DNA from: Lactiplantibacillus pentosus | Lineage (GTDB): Bacteria; Bacillota; Bacilli; Lactobacillales; Lactobacillaceae | DNA: 64,000 nucleotides | Reading direction: 5' to 3' | Assembly (NCBI RefSeq): GCF_003641185.1 | Contig: NZ_CP032757.1 | Span: 1,736,001-1,800,000, forward strand | Shown here: positions 1 through 8,568 of the stretch, piece after piece | How positions within the stretch are numbered: the first letter of the stretch is position 1 | Layout of the letters: each line of letters begins with the position of its first letter | Notes under the pieces: generated by a model | What the model saw: the letters and a program-made list of their open reading frames with translations, nothing else | Told to the model about the DNA's origin: nothing | Databases searched by the model: none | Position numbers and translations under genes: made by a program

Positions 1-591
1 GTCCATGAATTTCAAAGTGTCATCAGTATTGAAGCCAAACAACAGTTGTTGGCAGAAACCGGCCGTTTACCGGATGCCGTTGTCGCTTGCGTCGGTGGTG
101 GGAGTAACGCTATTGGGAGCTTTGCTGCCTTTTTGGAGGACCCTTCCGTTCAGTTGATTGGCTGTGAAGCCGCTGGCAAAGGCATCGAAACGCCATTGAC
201 GGCTGCGACGATTGAACGCGGACGAACTGGGATTTTTCACGGTATGAAGTCGTGTTTCTTACAAGATGAAGCGGGGCAGATTGCGCCAGTCTATTCCATC
301 TCAGCTGGGCTGGATTATCCGGGTGTCGGGCCAGAACACGCTTACTTAGCTGAAACGGGGCGGGCCCAATACGTCGGCGTGACGGATGACCAAGCTGTTC
401 AAGCATTTGAAATGATTGCTAAAGTCGAAGGCATTATTTGCGCGATTGAAAGTGCCCATGCTGTTGCTTATGTTCAACAGCTCGCACCAACCATGCGACC
501 GGACCAAACGATTATTTGTACCTTGTCTGGACGTGGCGATAAAGATGTGGCCGCAATTGCAAAGTACCGGGGGGTAGAAATCAATGACTAA
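1..591 (+). CDS. trpB: Tryptophan synthase beta chain, C-terminal part (5' end outside window)
   Basis: The open frame runs from the first base of the window, so the gene starts upstream. TrpB condenses indole with serine, using PLP, in the last step of tryptophan synthesis. The glycine-rich phosphate-binding loop [10 protein letters not shown] that holds PLP is visible. So is the C-terminal segment with the conserved ESAHA motif and the LSGRGDKD ending typical of TrpB. The stop overlaps the start of trpA by 8 bp, as expected for translationally coupled subunits of one complex. The catalytic lysine lies in the missing N-terminal half. Confidence 0.97.
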   Translation, partial: VHEFQSVISIEAKQQLLAETGRLPDAVVACVGGGSNAIGSFAAFLEDPSVQLIGCEAAGKGIETPLTAATIERGRTGIFHGMKSCFLQDEAGQIAPVYSISAGLDYPGVGPEHAYLAETGRAQYVGVTDDQAVQAFEMIAKVEGIICAIESAHAVAYVQQLAPTMRPDQTIICTLSGRGDKDVAAIAKYRGVEIND

Positions 592-1384
592 TTTAGACCG
601 CGTTTTTCAAAATCATAAGGCGTTCATTGCATTCGTTGTGGCGGGGGATCCAACTTTTGACGCGACTGTCGAGCAGGTGGTTGCGCTAGCGGAGTCGGGT
701 TGTGACTTAGTTGAAATTGGCATTCCATTTTCGGACCCGGTTGCGGATGGTCCGGAGATTCAAGCCGCAGATTTACGCGCCTTTGACCAACAAATCACGC
801 CGCAGCGAGTCTTCGAATTAGTCGCTGCAATTCGGGAGCAAACGGCAGTACCACTGGTGTTTCTGACCTATGCTAACATCGTTTATCAGTTCGGTTATAC
901 GGCGTTTGCCAAGCGCTGCCAGGAATTGGATGTTGCCGGTTTGATTATCCCAGACTTACCCCTAGAGGAATCTGGTGAACTCCGGCCAACGCTTGATCAA
1001 TATGACGTGGCACTGATTCCGTTGATTGCGCCGACGAGCGACGATACTCGGATTGCAGCCATTGCGGCACAGGCCCGCGGCTTCATCTACGTCGTCTCCT
1101 CGCTGGGAGTGACTGGGACCCGCAACCACATTACGACCGACCTGACGACATTAGTCACGAAGATTCGGCAAGCGACGACCTTACCCGTTGCGATTGGGTT
1201 TGGCATCCATGACCCGGCACAGGCGCACGCAATGGCCAAATTTGCGGATGGTGTGATCGTCGGCAGCGCGGTAGTACATTTAATCGCGAACAACCAACCG
1301 GCGACGACGGTTTTGACCGACTATACACGCCAGATGCGCGCGGCGTTGGATGCGGTGACGGTGCCCGATGGTGGGAAGGGGTAA
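584..1384 (+). CDS. trpA: Tryptophan synthase alpha chain
   Basis: A 266-residue TIM-barrel protein that cleaves indole-3-glycerol phosphate to indole and glyceraldehyde-3-phosphate; indole is channelled to TrpB. The family signature [16 protein letters not shown] lies at about residues 42-57, with the catalytic acids at E44 and D55. The phosphate-binding GFGI and VGSAVV segments appear near the C-terminus. The length is normal. The ATG lies inside the end of trpB, so this is the last gene of the trp operon, and a terminator follows about 140 bp downstream. Confidence 0.97.
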   Translation: MTNLDRVFQNHKAFIAFVVAGDPTFDATVEQVVALAESGCDLVEIGIPFSDPVADGPEIQAADLRAFDQQITPQRVFELVAAIREQTAVPLVFLTYANIVYQFGYTAFAKRCQELDVAGLIIPDLPLEESGELRPTLDQYDVALIPLIAPTSDDTRIAAIAAQARGFIYVVSSLGVTGTRNHITTDLTTLVTKIRQATTLPVAIGFGIHDPAQAHAMAKFADGVIVGSAVVHLIANNQPATTVLTDYTRQMRAALDAVTVPDGGKG

Positions 1385-1521
1385 GCCAAGCAAGCTATTA
1401 CGGCAACAACTCAACTGTTCACTGGAAACTGGCCAAGTTGCGGGTAAGATTTTATTGCAACCGTGACAATTCCGGGATTACCGGATAATTAGTTCCTCAA
1501 AGTTAAATTGATGTCTTTGTG

Positions 1522-1561
1522 ACGGTATCTGAACCTGATAAGGTGAGGATACCGTTTTTTT
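1522..1561 (+). terminator. Rho-independent terminator of the trp operon
   Basis: ACGGTATC (1522-1529) pairs with GATACCGT (1548-1555), and a run of T follows. It lies about 140 bp after trpA. The remaining bases of the 1385-1772 gap hold no convincing gene. Confidence 0.85.
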
Positions 1562-1872
1562 GTCAGCTTAGTACCGAATATTTGACGACTATGACCTTTA
1601 GATTCTTAGCGAATTTCCACTTAATAACTAGGAATCAGCTGTCCAAAGCGATGTAAACGTGGGTTTGCATTGAATTGACGTCAGCGCCTCGTATTCTAAT
1701 TAGTTTTCTGTTAGATTATGATAATACGATTAGAAAAGTGAATCGCAAATCAAACTAATGGGAGTGATGATAATGGCAGCTATTCTTTCTTTGATGGTCG
1801 TCATGGGCTTCATGATGGTGGGCGAATGGGTCTCAACCCGGAGTCGAGCCTACGTGCCATCCGTTTTTATTA

Positions 1873-2721
1873 GAACTTGTTTAAAATCTAATATATTTGG
1901 TATGATAGTTCAAAAAAGGTGATTAGTCATGAACTACCCAAGCAATATTTCCCGCCAACAATTTGAACTCATTCGTCCCGACTTAGAAGCTGCACGGCGT
2001 TCAACGAGGCCTCGAAAGTATGATCTTTATGAGTTGTTCTGTGCAGTTGTCTATGTTTTAAGAACTGGCTGTCAATGGCGCGAGTTACCAGTTGATTTTC
2101 CTCGCTGGCAATTGGTCTATTACTATTATCGCGTATGGTCTGAGGAACAGATTATTGATGAACTATCAATCTTAGATCAGTGTTTAAAAAAATTGTCTTT
2201 ACCCTACGGGAAAAACAGTCACGCTCGGCTAGAACATCTTTCATAATCATTGACGCCCAAAGCGTTAAAAATACCGATACTGCTGAGCATCGCGGCTACG
2301 ACGGTGGTAAACGCATATCCGGCATCAAACGCCACCTAGCGGTTGATATTAACGGCTTACCACAAGCAATTCACATCACCACGGCCAATGTTTCCGACCG
2401 TAATGGAGCCAGTGCCATGTTAGCTCTAAATTCTGGGCATTTACAGCAAGTTAAATCGGTTCTTGTCGATGGTGGCTACACTGGATCGAATTTTGCCGCT
2501 GATGTTTACACTAATTTAAACGCCACCGTCCAGGTGGCTAAACGCAATGAGCTTCATAAATTCGAAGTACTGCCACAACGCTGGATCGTTGAACGTTCCT
2601 TCAGTTGGTTGGATAAATGTCGACGACTTTGGAAGAACTGTGAGCGTAAACTCAATTCAAGTCGTCAAATGGTTATCTTAGCGTTTCTGGTATTACTCCT
2701 AAGAAGATTTTAAACAGGTTC
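1873..2721 (+). mobile_element. IS5-family (IS427-like) insertion sequence, 849 bp, with TTA target duplication
   Basis: The left end GAACTTGTTTAAAATC and the complement of the right end GAACCTGTTTAAAATC match at 15 of 16 positions. The element is bounded by TTA at 1870-1872 and TTA at 2722-2724. A TNA duplication, a length near 850 bp and two overlapping transposase frames are the hallmarks of the IS427 group of IS5. I do not assign an ISfinder name. Confidence 0.92.
1929..2713 (+). CDS. IS5-family DDE transposase made by -1 frameshift from two frames
   Basis: The first frame (1929-2246, 105 aa) carries the N-terminal DUF4096-type helix-turn-helix region, with the conserved TGCQWRELP segment. 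The second frame (2180-2713) carries the catalytic domain: first Asp in IIDAQSVKN, second Asp in VDGGYTG, and the Glu in VERSFSWLDKCRRLWKNCER. The frames overlap at an A AAA AAA slippery heptamer (2186-2192) in the zero-frame phase needed for a -1 shift. That shift gives a fused protein of about 261 residues, the normal length for the group. All catalytic residues are present, so the copy looks active. Confidence 0.92.
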
Positions 2722-3878
2722 TTACGGCACTTTTATTTTTAATTGGCTTTTGGACGATTGTTCCGAAGAATATTGTGCCCGCCGCTTCGTTTGGCACAGC
2801 CTTTATTCAAATTACCCAAGCCGTGCTGTTAGTGCATATGGGGACGTTGATGGACTTGAAACTTTTACTTAAGCAATGGCGTGCCGTGGTGATTGCACTC
2901 AGCGGCGTTGTCGGGACCATTATCCTCACGATGGGAATCGGACGCTTATTCTTTAATTGGCATACGATCGTTGCGAGTGTCCCGCCACTGACTGGTGGCC
3001 TGGTCGCGGCATTTTTGATGACGGCTGGCTTAAAAGCCCAACACATCACCGCTTTAGTTGCATTTCCGGTCGCAATGTTTGTGATGCACAGTATGCTCGG
3101 TTATCCATTGACGGCCTGGATGCTCAAACGTGAGAGTCGGCGGCTATTAAAAAACAGGCAGGCGGTCGCCACCGTGGTCACGGATGATGCTGAAACGGCA
3201 CGTGCCACCGTCAATACAGCGGCGCAGGTCCCAGCCGGAGATGTGCCGACAGCGGATGCCAGCGGTCGGTTGCCGAAATTCAAAATTCGTGCTTGGCATC
3301 TACCAGCTGCTTATGATACTTCGGCCTTCATGCTCTTCAAGGTCGCGGCCGTTACGGGGTTAGCTGAAGGGACCGCTCAACTGATGCACGGTGTTGTGAA
3401 CCAATATATCGTTTGTTTGATTTTTGGCGTCATTGCGCATCAACTCGGTTTTTTAGAAAATGCCGTCTTAGAAAAAGCGGGTGTGTTTCATTGGCTGATG
3501 TACGGGTTACTCGCCTACATTTTTGCCAATCTAAACATTGTCAAGATCAGTATGTTGAGCGGCATCTTAGTGCCAATTGTGACCTTGATCGTATTGGGTG
3601 TGTTAGGGATGTTCATCGCGTCTAGCTTATTGGCTCGACCGCTGGGGTTCAGTCGTGAAATGGCGTTCGCCAGCGCCCTGACGGCATTGTTTGGGTTTCC
3701 CGCAGACTATATTGTGACCCATGAAGTCACAGAAATCATGGGGACGACCCCGGATGAAAAGCAATACTTACTGGATCAAATGCTACCTAAAATGCTAGTC
3801 GGGGGCTTTGCAACGGTTTCAGTCGCTTCAGTCGTTATCGCGTCAATTTTCTTAAAAATTTTATAGGGGATGTTATCA

Positions 3879-5009
3879 ATGTTGACCACAACTTTAAGTG
3901 CATGGATGACCACGTTACGGCATCAATTACACGCGCATCCTGAATTAGCTTTACACGAAGTCGCAACGACCAAACTCATCGCGCAGACCTTAAGTGACTT
4001 AGGGGTCCGGTTACTGGATTATCCAGGTGAGACGGGGGTCGTCGCCGAGATTGGCCACGGCGCACCGATAATTGCCTTACGCGCAGATATTGACGCTTTG
4101 CCAGTTGAAGAAACCAATGATTTACCCTATGCTTCAAAGATTTCTGGACGAATGCATGCTTGCGGTCATGACTTTCATACCGCATCCTTATTAGGCGCGG
4201 CACGGCTGTTGAAAGCACGCGAGGCTGATCTTCCTGGAACCGTGCGCTTAATTTTTCAACCAGCTGAGGAAGGGCATCGGGGTGCACGCATCATGATTGA
4301 TAACGGTGTTTTAACGGGTGTGCAGGCCATTGCGGGCTTTCATAATATGCCGAATTTGCCAGTCGGGACGGTGGCGATGAAATCCGGACCGTTAATGGCT
4401 AGTAATGACAACTTTGATGTAACGATTCAAGGTCAAGGCGCACACGCGGCTATGCCAGAGGCCAGTCATGACCCGATTGTGACTTTGGGTGAACTCATCG
4501 GCAATTTACAGACGATTCGGAGCCGCAATATTGCGCCCGATGCGGCCCTGGTTCTAACGATTGGTGCGATTCAGGCCGGGACCACGTACAATGTGATTCC
4601 CAATACAGCGAGTCTCAAAGGCACCATTCGCACCTTTAACGCAGCAAATCGGGCACTGGCCAAACAGCGCTTTTACGAGATCATCAACGCGACGGCTAAA
4701 ATGAATCAGCAAGTAGCAACCATCGAATGGGATCGTGGCCCAAGTTGTGTGACGAATGATGAGACTATTACGAGACTTTTGAAGACCGCCTTTGAAAATG
4801 ATTTTAGGTTGGTTCCGGCGCAATTATGCAACGCGGATGATGACTTTGCCTTATACCAGGAGCGTGTTCCAGGCTGTTATGGCTTTCTAGGTTCGGGAGG
4901 CACCGGGGTCTTACATCAGTCGAATTATCAATGTGATGATGCTGGGTTAGCATATGGGGCACGTTTCCATGAGTTGGCAGCACTGGCACTCTTGAAGTGG
5001 GCGCAGTGA
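3879..5009 (+). CDS. M20D-family amidohydrolase (hippurate hydrolase / N-acyl amino acid hydrolase type)
   Basis: A zinc or manganese amidohydrolase, 376 residues, that removes acyl groups from N-acylated amino acids or related amides. Metal-binding features of the M20D family are visible: ACGHDFH (Cys95, His97), PAEEG (Glu130/131), GFHNMP (His155) and a C-terminal LHQSNY. I prefer the ATG at 3879 over the in-frame ATG at 3870, because the AGGGGA at 3865-3870 is 8 bp from the former and overlaps the latter. It starts 12 bp after the stop of the IS-disrupted transporter, so the pair was an operon. The insertion may now lower its expression or change which promoter drives it. The exact substrate cannot be read from the sequence. 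Confidence 0.88.
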   Translation: MLTTTLSAWMTTLRHQLHAHPELALHEVATTKLIAQTLSDLGVRLLDYPGETGVVAEIGHGAPIIALRADIDALPVEETNDLPYASKISGRMHACGHDFHTASLLGAARLLKAREADLPGTVRLIFQPAEEGHRGARIMIDNGVLTGVQAIAGFHNMPNLPVGTVAMKSGPLMASNDNFDVTIQGQGAHAAMPEASHDPIVTLGELIGNLQTIRSRNIAPDAALVLTIGAIQAGTTYNVIPNTASLKGTIRTFNAANRALAKQRFYEIINATAKMNQQVATIEWDRGPSCVTNDETITRLLKTAFENDFRLVPAQLCNADDDFALYQERVPGCYGFLGSGGTGVLHQSNYQCDDAGLAYGARFHELAALALLKWAQ

Positions 5010-5156
5010 CAAGATTGTTGATCGTTCTCGGTAAAATAGTGAATGGCTATACCAGACTTTTCAAACCGTGGCGTGTAACCACGAATAGCTGACGAGGCCC
5101 AAGCCATTTGCCCGAATTCGGTTAAGCTCGTTCTGCAATGATTCAGATTCTGCGCG

Positions 5157-5196
5157 ATAAGGTGATCAACTCACTTTGAGTTAGTCACCTTATTTT
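5157..5196 (+). terminator. Terminator after the amidohydrolase gene
   Basis: ATAAGGTGA (5157-5165) pairs with TCACCTTAT (5185-5193), an inner AACTCA/TGAGTT extends the hairpin, and TTTT follows. The rest of 5010-5399 holds only the promoter region of the next gene. Confidence 0.85.
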
Positions 5197-5335
5197 AATT
5201 TCGAACATATCACGCCTGGTTGACTTTGTTAAGGAATGGTATTTCCTGCCACTTCTGATGATTGGCAAGCAAAGCGTTGTCCGTACGCTCGGATAACGCT
5301 GATTGCTTTATCTGTGGTTAGTGATAAGATTAAAT

Positions 5336-5350
5336 AAGAAAGCGTTTACT
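5336..5350 (+). promoter_or_regulatory. cre-like site (possible CcpA operator)
   Basis: AAGAAAGCGTTTACT fits the cre consensus WTGNAANCGNWNNCW with one mismatch. It lies about 50 bp before the start of the small gene at 5400. A single match of this kind can occur by chance. Confidence 0.35.
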
Positions 5351-5399
5351 TATATGCTGATAACACAGATGCACCAACAAAAGGATGAGGTGAGCAACC

Positions 5400-5708
5400 A
5401 TGACAACTGCTTTGCCAAAGGCCGTCAAAGTTTGGATGGGGGCCAATATGATTCAAATCGAATTTGATAATGGTCAGTATCGTTACATGCGCACGCATTT
5501 CATCGACAATTATCTCTTAGCGTGGTCACCGAAGAAGGGCAAGGGGAAGCGCAAAAACTTGTGGTTGCCGCCGACCTGGGAATGGCTCGGTTCTAACGCC
5601 CGAATCCAGCCAGATGGAACCGTGATTTTGTTTGACAAGGATGTCTATACCGCCAAGGAATTGTGGGAGAACAGTTGTGACAATATAGATTTGGTGTCAG
5701 GCGTGTAA
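5400..5708 (+). CDS. Hypothetical protein, 102 aa
   Basis: I do not recognise this protein. It has no membrane segment or signal peptide, is rich in Trp and Tyr, and has a basic patch (SPKKGKGKRKN) in the middle followed by LWLPPTWEWLG. The ATG is preceded by GAGGTGAGCAACC, a good ribosome binding site, which supports real translation. It stands alone between two terminator hairpins, with a cre-like motif upstream. A soluble, possibly nucleic-acid- or protein-binding role is only a guess from the basic patch. Confidence 0.7.
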   Translation: MTTALPKAVKVWMGANMIQIEFDNGQYRYMRTHFIDNYLLAWSPKKGKGKRKNLWLPPTWEWLGSNARIQPDGTVILFDKDVYTAKELWENSCDNIDLVSGV

Positions 5709-5898
5709 TCGAATTGATGATGTGTGATGAAATGCATCCGTGTGTTTTGACAGTGGTACGCTGTCTTGCGGTTGGCGATGGGATCTATTTTGTATTTAAA
5801 GCGGCGAAGGTCAATCACAGCCAATGGATGCCATCCTAATAGTTGTCGTCCAGGTTTGAAAGCTGTGCTCGTTATTATTTCAGATAGTTGTCGATACC

Positions 5899-5949
5899 AA
5901 ATGAACGCCACCTGACTGCAGCGTCCGTTGCAACAGGTGGCGTTCATTT
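5899..5949. terminator. Strong hairpin between convergent genes
   Basis: AATGAACGCCACCTG pairs with CAGGTGGCGTTCATT over about 15 bp, with A and T runs on the flanks. It lies between the convergent hypothetical gene and the MerR gene. The remaining 5709-5898 and 5950-6030 show no gene. Confidence 0.75.
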
Positions 5950-6030
5950 GTTTTAAATTTGATTGCTACGTACAAGTTCTTATTATAGTGGATTTGTTAA
6001 TAGAACCAGTTTTGATTTCACGCTGCAATT

Positions 6031-6501
6031 TTAGGCATCCTTGATGCCATCCAACGCCGACAACCGGTGCTTGACCTGCCGGAATTTTTCTGGAATCTCC
6101 GCATCCGGCATGCCATCATGCACCGCACAAGTGCCAGCATTTTCGGCAACTTGGTAGTACCAATATTTATAATTAACAACGTCTAAGGTCGCTTGTAAGT
6201 CAGCCATTTGTTGTTGCAGAGCGGTCCGCCGTTTTTGAAACATGTCACGCCGTTCTGCGATGGTCGAATCACCAGCCATCGTCCAATCGACAAAGGTTTT
6301 GATTTCTTTGATGCTCAGGCCGGCATTTTTGAGACACTTAATGAGATAAATAAATTCTAAATCGGATTCCTTGAATAATCGGGTCCCCAGCTTGTTGGAA
6401 CTCCGAGTGACAAAGTCCAATAAGCCTTCCTTGGCATAATACCGCAACGTATAAGTGGTCAATCCGGTTCGCTGCGCCACATCATGGATCGTTAAAGTCA
6501 T
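6031..6501 (-). CDS. MerR-family transcriptional regulator
   Basis: A 156-residue regulator. The N-terminal winged helix-turn-helix has the MerR signature TIHDVAQRTGLTTYTLRYYAKEG (split here for length: TIHDVAQRTGLT, then TYTLRYYAKEG) at about residues 3-25. A coiled-coil dimerisation helix follows (ERRDMFQKRRTALQQQMADL) and then a short C-terminal sensor part containing one Cys. The ATG at 6501 is preferred over upstream in-frame TTG 6549 and ATG 6519, because the MerR fold normally starts here. It is divergent from a zinc alcohol dehydrogenase, and the promoter between them has the 19-bp spacing typical of MerR targets. Proteins of this sub-group often respond to aldehydes or electrophiles, so control of the dehydrogenase is a reasonable inference. 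Confidence 0.9.
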   Translation of the reverse strand: MTLTIHDVAQRTGLTTYTLRYYAKEGLLDFVTRSSNKLGTRLFKESDLEFIYLIKCLKNAGLSIKEIKTFVDWTMAGDSTIAERRDMFQKRRTALQQQMADLQATLDVVNYKYWYYQVAENAGTCAVHDGMPDAEIPEKFRQVKHRLSALDGIKDA

Positions 6502-6527
6502 CGAAACACCTATTTTCATAAAAATTC

Positions 6528-6558
6528 TTGACTGATAGTTAACTATCAAGTCTAGAAT
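6528..6558 (+). promoter_or_regulatory. MerR-type promoter/operator with 19-bp spacer
   Basis: TTGACT (6528-6533) and TAGAAT (6553-6558) are separated by exactly 19 bp. The perfect 16-bp palindrome TGATAGTTAACTATCA spans 6532-6547. A long spacer with a centred palindrome is the standard target of MerR regulators, which untwist the DNA to activate. It points toward the dehydrogenase and lies just outside the MerR start, so it could also serve autoregulation. Confidence 0.8.
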
Positions 6559-6692
6559 TAAATATATGAGCTGTCGGAATATTTGTCAAGAATGCAGGTG
6601 AATGTGCATTTATTAGCATTTGGTTAATGAAACCTGTTACAATTTAGGCGAATTAGACAGTATCATTATCTTAATGGAAGGAAGAACTACTC

Positions 6693-6719
6693 ATGAATTT
6701 GGTAGTTCAAGGTGATTAG
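6693..6719 (+). CDS. Possible 8-codon leader peptide before the dehydrogenase
   Basis: ATG AAT TTG GTA GTT CAA GGT GAT TAG encodes MNLVVQGD. It has its own strong site GGAAGGAAG (6676-6684) at 8-bp spacing. The stop ends one base before the dehydrogenase ATG at 6721, and the AAGGTG that should serve that ATG lies inside the mini-ORF. Translation of the leader could couple to, or compete with, the dehydrogenase start. No other evidence of function is visible. Confidence 0.4.
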   Translation: MNLVVQGD

Positions 6720-6720
6720 G

Positions 6721-7764
6721 ATGAAAGCAACCATTTTTGAAAAAGCAGGTTTTGTGGATGTTCAGGAAGTTGACAAACCAACGCTGCAGGCGGATGACGA
6801 TGTGATCGTGCGTATCGTTCGGACCTGTGTTTGTGGTTCAGACTTGTGGGCTTACGCTCATGGTGATAATAAGGATGCGCATTCAATTAATGATGGGCAT
6901 GAAGCGATTGGTATCGTTGAAGCCATTGGCGATGCAATTACCACGGTCAAACCCGGAGACTTCGTTATTACACCATTTACGCACGGCTGTGGCGACTGTG
7001 CCTCTTGTCGGGCCGGCTTTGATGGCACTTGTGATCGCCATCCCGGTGTTTCCAACTGGTCGAATGGATTCCAATCCGAATATATTCGTTTCACATACGG
7101 TAACTGGGCACTGATCAAGATTCCGGGTCAACCAAGTGATTACACGGAAGGCATGTTGAAGTCGTTATTGGCTTTAGCGGATGTCATGCCAACTGGCTAT
7201 CATGCAGCTCGTTGTGCGAATGTTCAACCAGGCGATAAAGTGGTCGTTATTGGTGACGGCGCGGTCGGTCAATGTGCCGTTATCGCTGCTAAAATGCGGG
7301 GTGCTTCTCAAATCGTCCTGATGAGTCGGCATGAAGATCGGCAACAAATGGCCCTTCAATCTGGTGCAACGGCAGTCGTCGCTGAACGAGGTGAAGAAGG
7401 CATTGCCAAAGTCCGCGAAATCCTGGGCGGTGGCGCTGACGCTGCCTTAGAATGTGTGGGTACCGAAGCAGCCATTGATCAAGCCCTAGGCGTATTGCAC
7501 AATGGCGGACGCGTTGGTTATGTCGGTGTTCCGCATTATAACAACCGGCCACTCGGTTCGACGTTTGCCCAAAACATCGCGGTTGCAGGTGGTTCGGCTT
7601 CCGTTACGACCTATGACAAGCAGTTCCTACTTAAAGCCGTTTTGGATGGCAATATCAATCCAGGGCGCGTCTTTACGCAAACATACGCTTTAGCAGACAT
7701 CAACCAAGCTTACCAAGATATGCAAAATCGTCAGACGATTAAAGCAATGGTGGTTGTTGACTAA
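6721..7764 (+). CDS. Zinc-dependent alcohol dehydrogenase (MDR superfamily)
   Basis: A 347-residue NAD(P)-dependent dehydrogenase. Catalytic-zinc ligands are visible as Cys38 (VCGSD) and His60-Glu61 (GHE). The structural zinc site is Cys90-X2-Cys93-X2-Cys96-X7-Cys104. The Rossmann motif GDGAVG lies at 178-183. It oxidises alcohols or reduces aldehydes; the substrate is not evident. The ATG at 6721 is preferred over GTG 6712, because AAGGTG (6709-6714) is 6 bp upstream of it. Its only neighbour on the same strand is the leader mini-ORF. Transcription probably starts near 6565 from the MerR-type promoter, leaving a 5' leader of about 150 nt. A perfect terminator closes the unit. Confidence 0.92.
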   Translation: MKATIFEKAGFVDVQEVDKPTLQADDDVIVRIVRTCVCGSDLWAYAHGDNKDAHSINDGHEAIGIVEAIGDAITTVKPGDFVITPFTHGCGDCASCRAGFDGTCDRHPGVSNWSNGFQSEYIRFTYGNWALIKIPGQPSDYTEGMLKSLLALADVMPTGYHAARCANVQPGDKVVVIGDGAVGQCAVIAAKMRGASQIVLMSRHEDRQQMALQSGATAVVAERGEEGIAKVREILGGGADAALECVGTEAAIDQALGVLHNGGRVGYVGVPHYNNRPLGSTFAQNIAVAGGSASVTTYDKQFLLKAVLDGNINPGRVFTQTYALADINQAYQDMQNRQTIKAMVVVD

Positions 7765-7796
7765 CCGAATAACTAAGTGTTGTGATTAAACTAATC

Positions 7797-7842
7797 AGCG
7801 AGGCAATCAGAAGATGCTCATCTTCTGATTGCCTCGCTTTTT
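7797..7842 (+). terminator. Terminator with perfect 20-bp stem
   Basis: The arm at 7797-7816 pairs perfectly with 7819-7838, and TTTTT follows. It ends the dehydrogenase transcript. Confidence 0.95.
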
Positions 7843-8028
7843 GAGTAAAACTATCCTTGTTTTATAGATTTTGTCCAATCGGCTGAGATGACAAAATATG
7901 GAATTCTAAACGAAGATTATTTCAACGACTAAATTCAAGACCAGTGTCCGTTGAAATTTGTGATATTGAGAATAGTGAACGATATTCGTGTGATCTTCTC
8001 AGCATTCAAATCCCCTAAAGCATCATCG

Positions 8029-8345
8029 GTTCCAAATTAAAAGTTCGCCTGAAGGACCAGTTACCTAATATTCAGTGGTGAATTGTACCCGGATGGGTGG
8101 CTGTTCATCCGCTATTCGAGCGGCTTCCCGACTGTAGGAGCCGGCTGACAATGCTCAGTAGCCAAATTATTCTTAGCTGGAAGTGGTCTGCTGCGGCTTA
8201 GAATAAGACTCGTATTTGAAATTGCGCAGTGGGTTTCTGCGTGAGTTCAAATCGATGTCGGCTTACGTTCCAGCAATTGTCAGCCGGCCCCGGAAGTCGG
8301 AATAAGGAGATTGCCAGCTGACGAACAGGAATCCACCAACTGGCA
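8029..8345 (+). repeat. Structured intergenic repeat, copy A (about 317 bp)
   Basis: This segment matches the reverse complement of 21484-21799 almost throughout, from a GCCTGAAGGACCAG block near its start to GAACAGGAATCCACCAACTGGC at its end. It can fold. The arm 8128-8155 pairs with 8272-8300, with a central GCCGGCTGACAAT/ATTGTCAGCCGGC. This encloses hairpin 1 (TTATTCTTAGC/GCTTAGAATAA, 8167-8206) and hairpin 2 (ATTTGAA..GCGCAG/CTGCGT..TTCAAAT, about 8213-8252). Differences from copy B keep the pairing (for example CCGG/CCGG becomes CTGG/CCAG). No reading frame is conserved. The remaining 7843-8028 and 8346-8568 show no gene. Confidence 0.85.
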
Positions 8346-8568
8346 CGTTTTAATCATCTTTAATGCTAATAGAATAACTAGTACAACGCGCCCAACCTAG
8401 GTATTTATGCACTGAATTCAGGGGATTGAACTAGGAGCTAACTTGCCAATCATTTTTCGTTACGACATGCCTACAACTAGCTTTGATAATTCACCATCCG
8501 AAGAAATGCATATTACTATTCGTGAAAATCACCACTTGATATACTGGTTCAAAAATGAGGTGGACCCC

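Larger units (their letters stand above)
1773..3866 (+). pseudogene. Integral membrane transporter disrupted by an insertion sequence
   Basis: The ATG at 1773 follows a GGGAGTGATGATA ribosome binding site and opens a hydrophobic protein (residues MAAILSLMVVMGFMM and on). An IS interrupts it after codon 33. Removing the IS (1873-2721) and one copy of the TTA duplication rejoins the frame exactly, giving a 413-residue protein with about ten hydrophobic segments and a central hydrophilic loop near residues 150-195. Size and pattern recall ESS-type (glutamate:sodium symporter-like) permeases, but I see no motif that proves the substrate. The gene abuts an M20D amidohydrolase, so the two may have formed an uptake and deacylation pair. 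The downstream fragment from a GTG at 2775 could in theory be translated, but lacks the first helices. Confidence 0.85.

Noticed and set aside
5645..5947. Minus-strand frame of 100 codons overlapping the hypothetical gene and its terminator
   Set aside because: It begins inside a terminator hairpin and runs antisense to a better-supported gene.
8443..8568. N-terminal extension of the DUF1648 protein from a TTG at 8443
   Set aside because: It is polar and unlike the family, has no ribosome binding site, and a strong GAGGTGG precedes the ATG at 8569.
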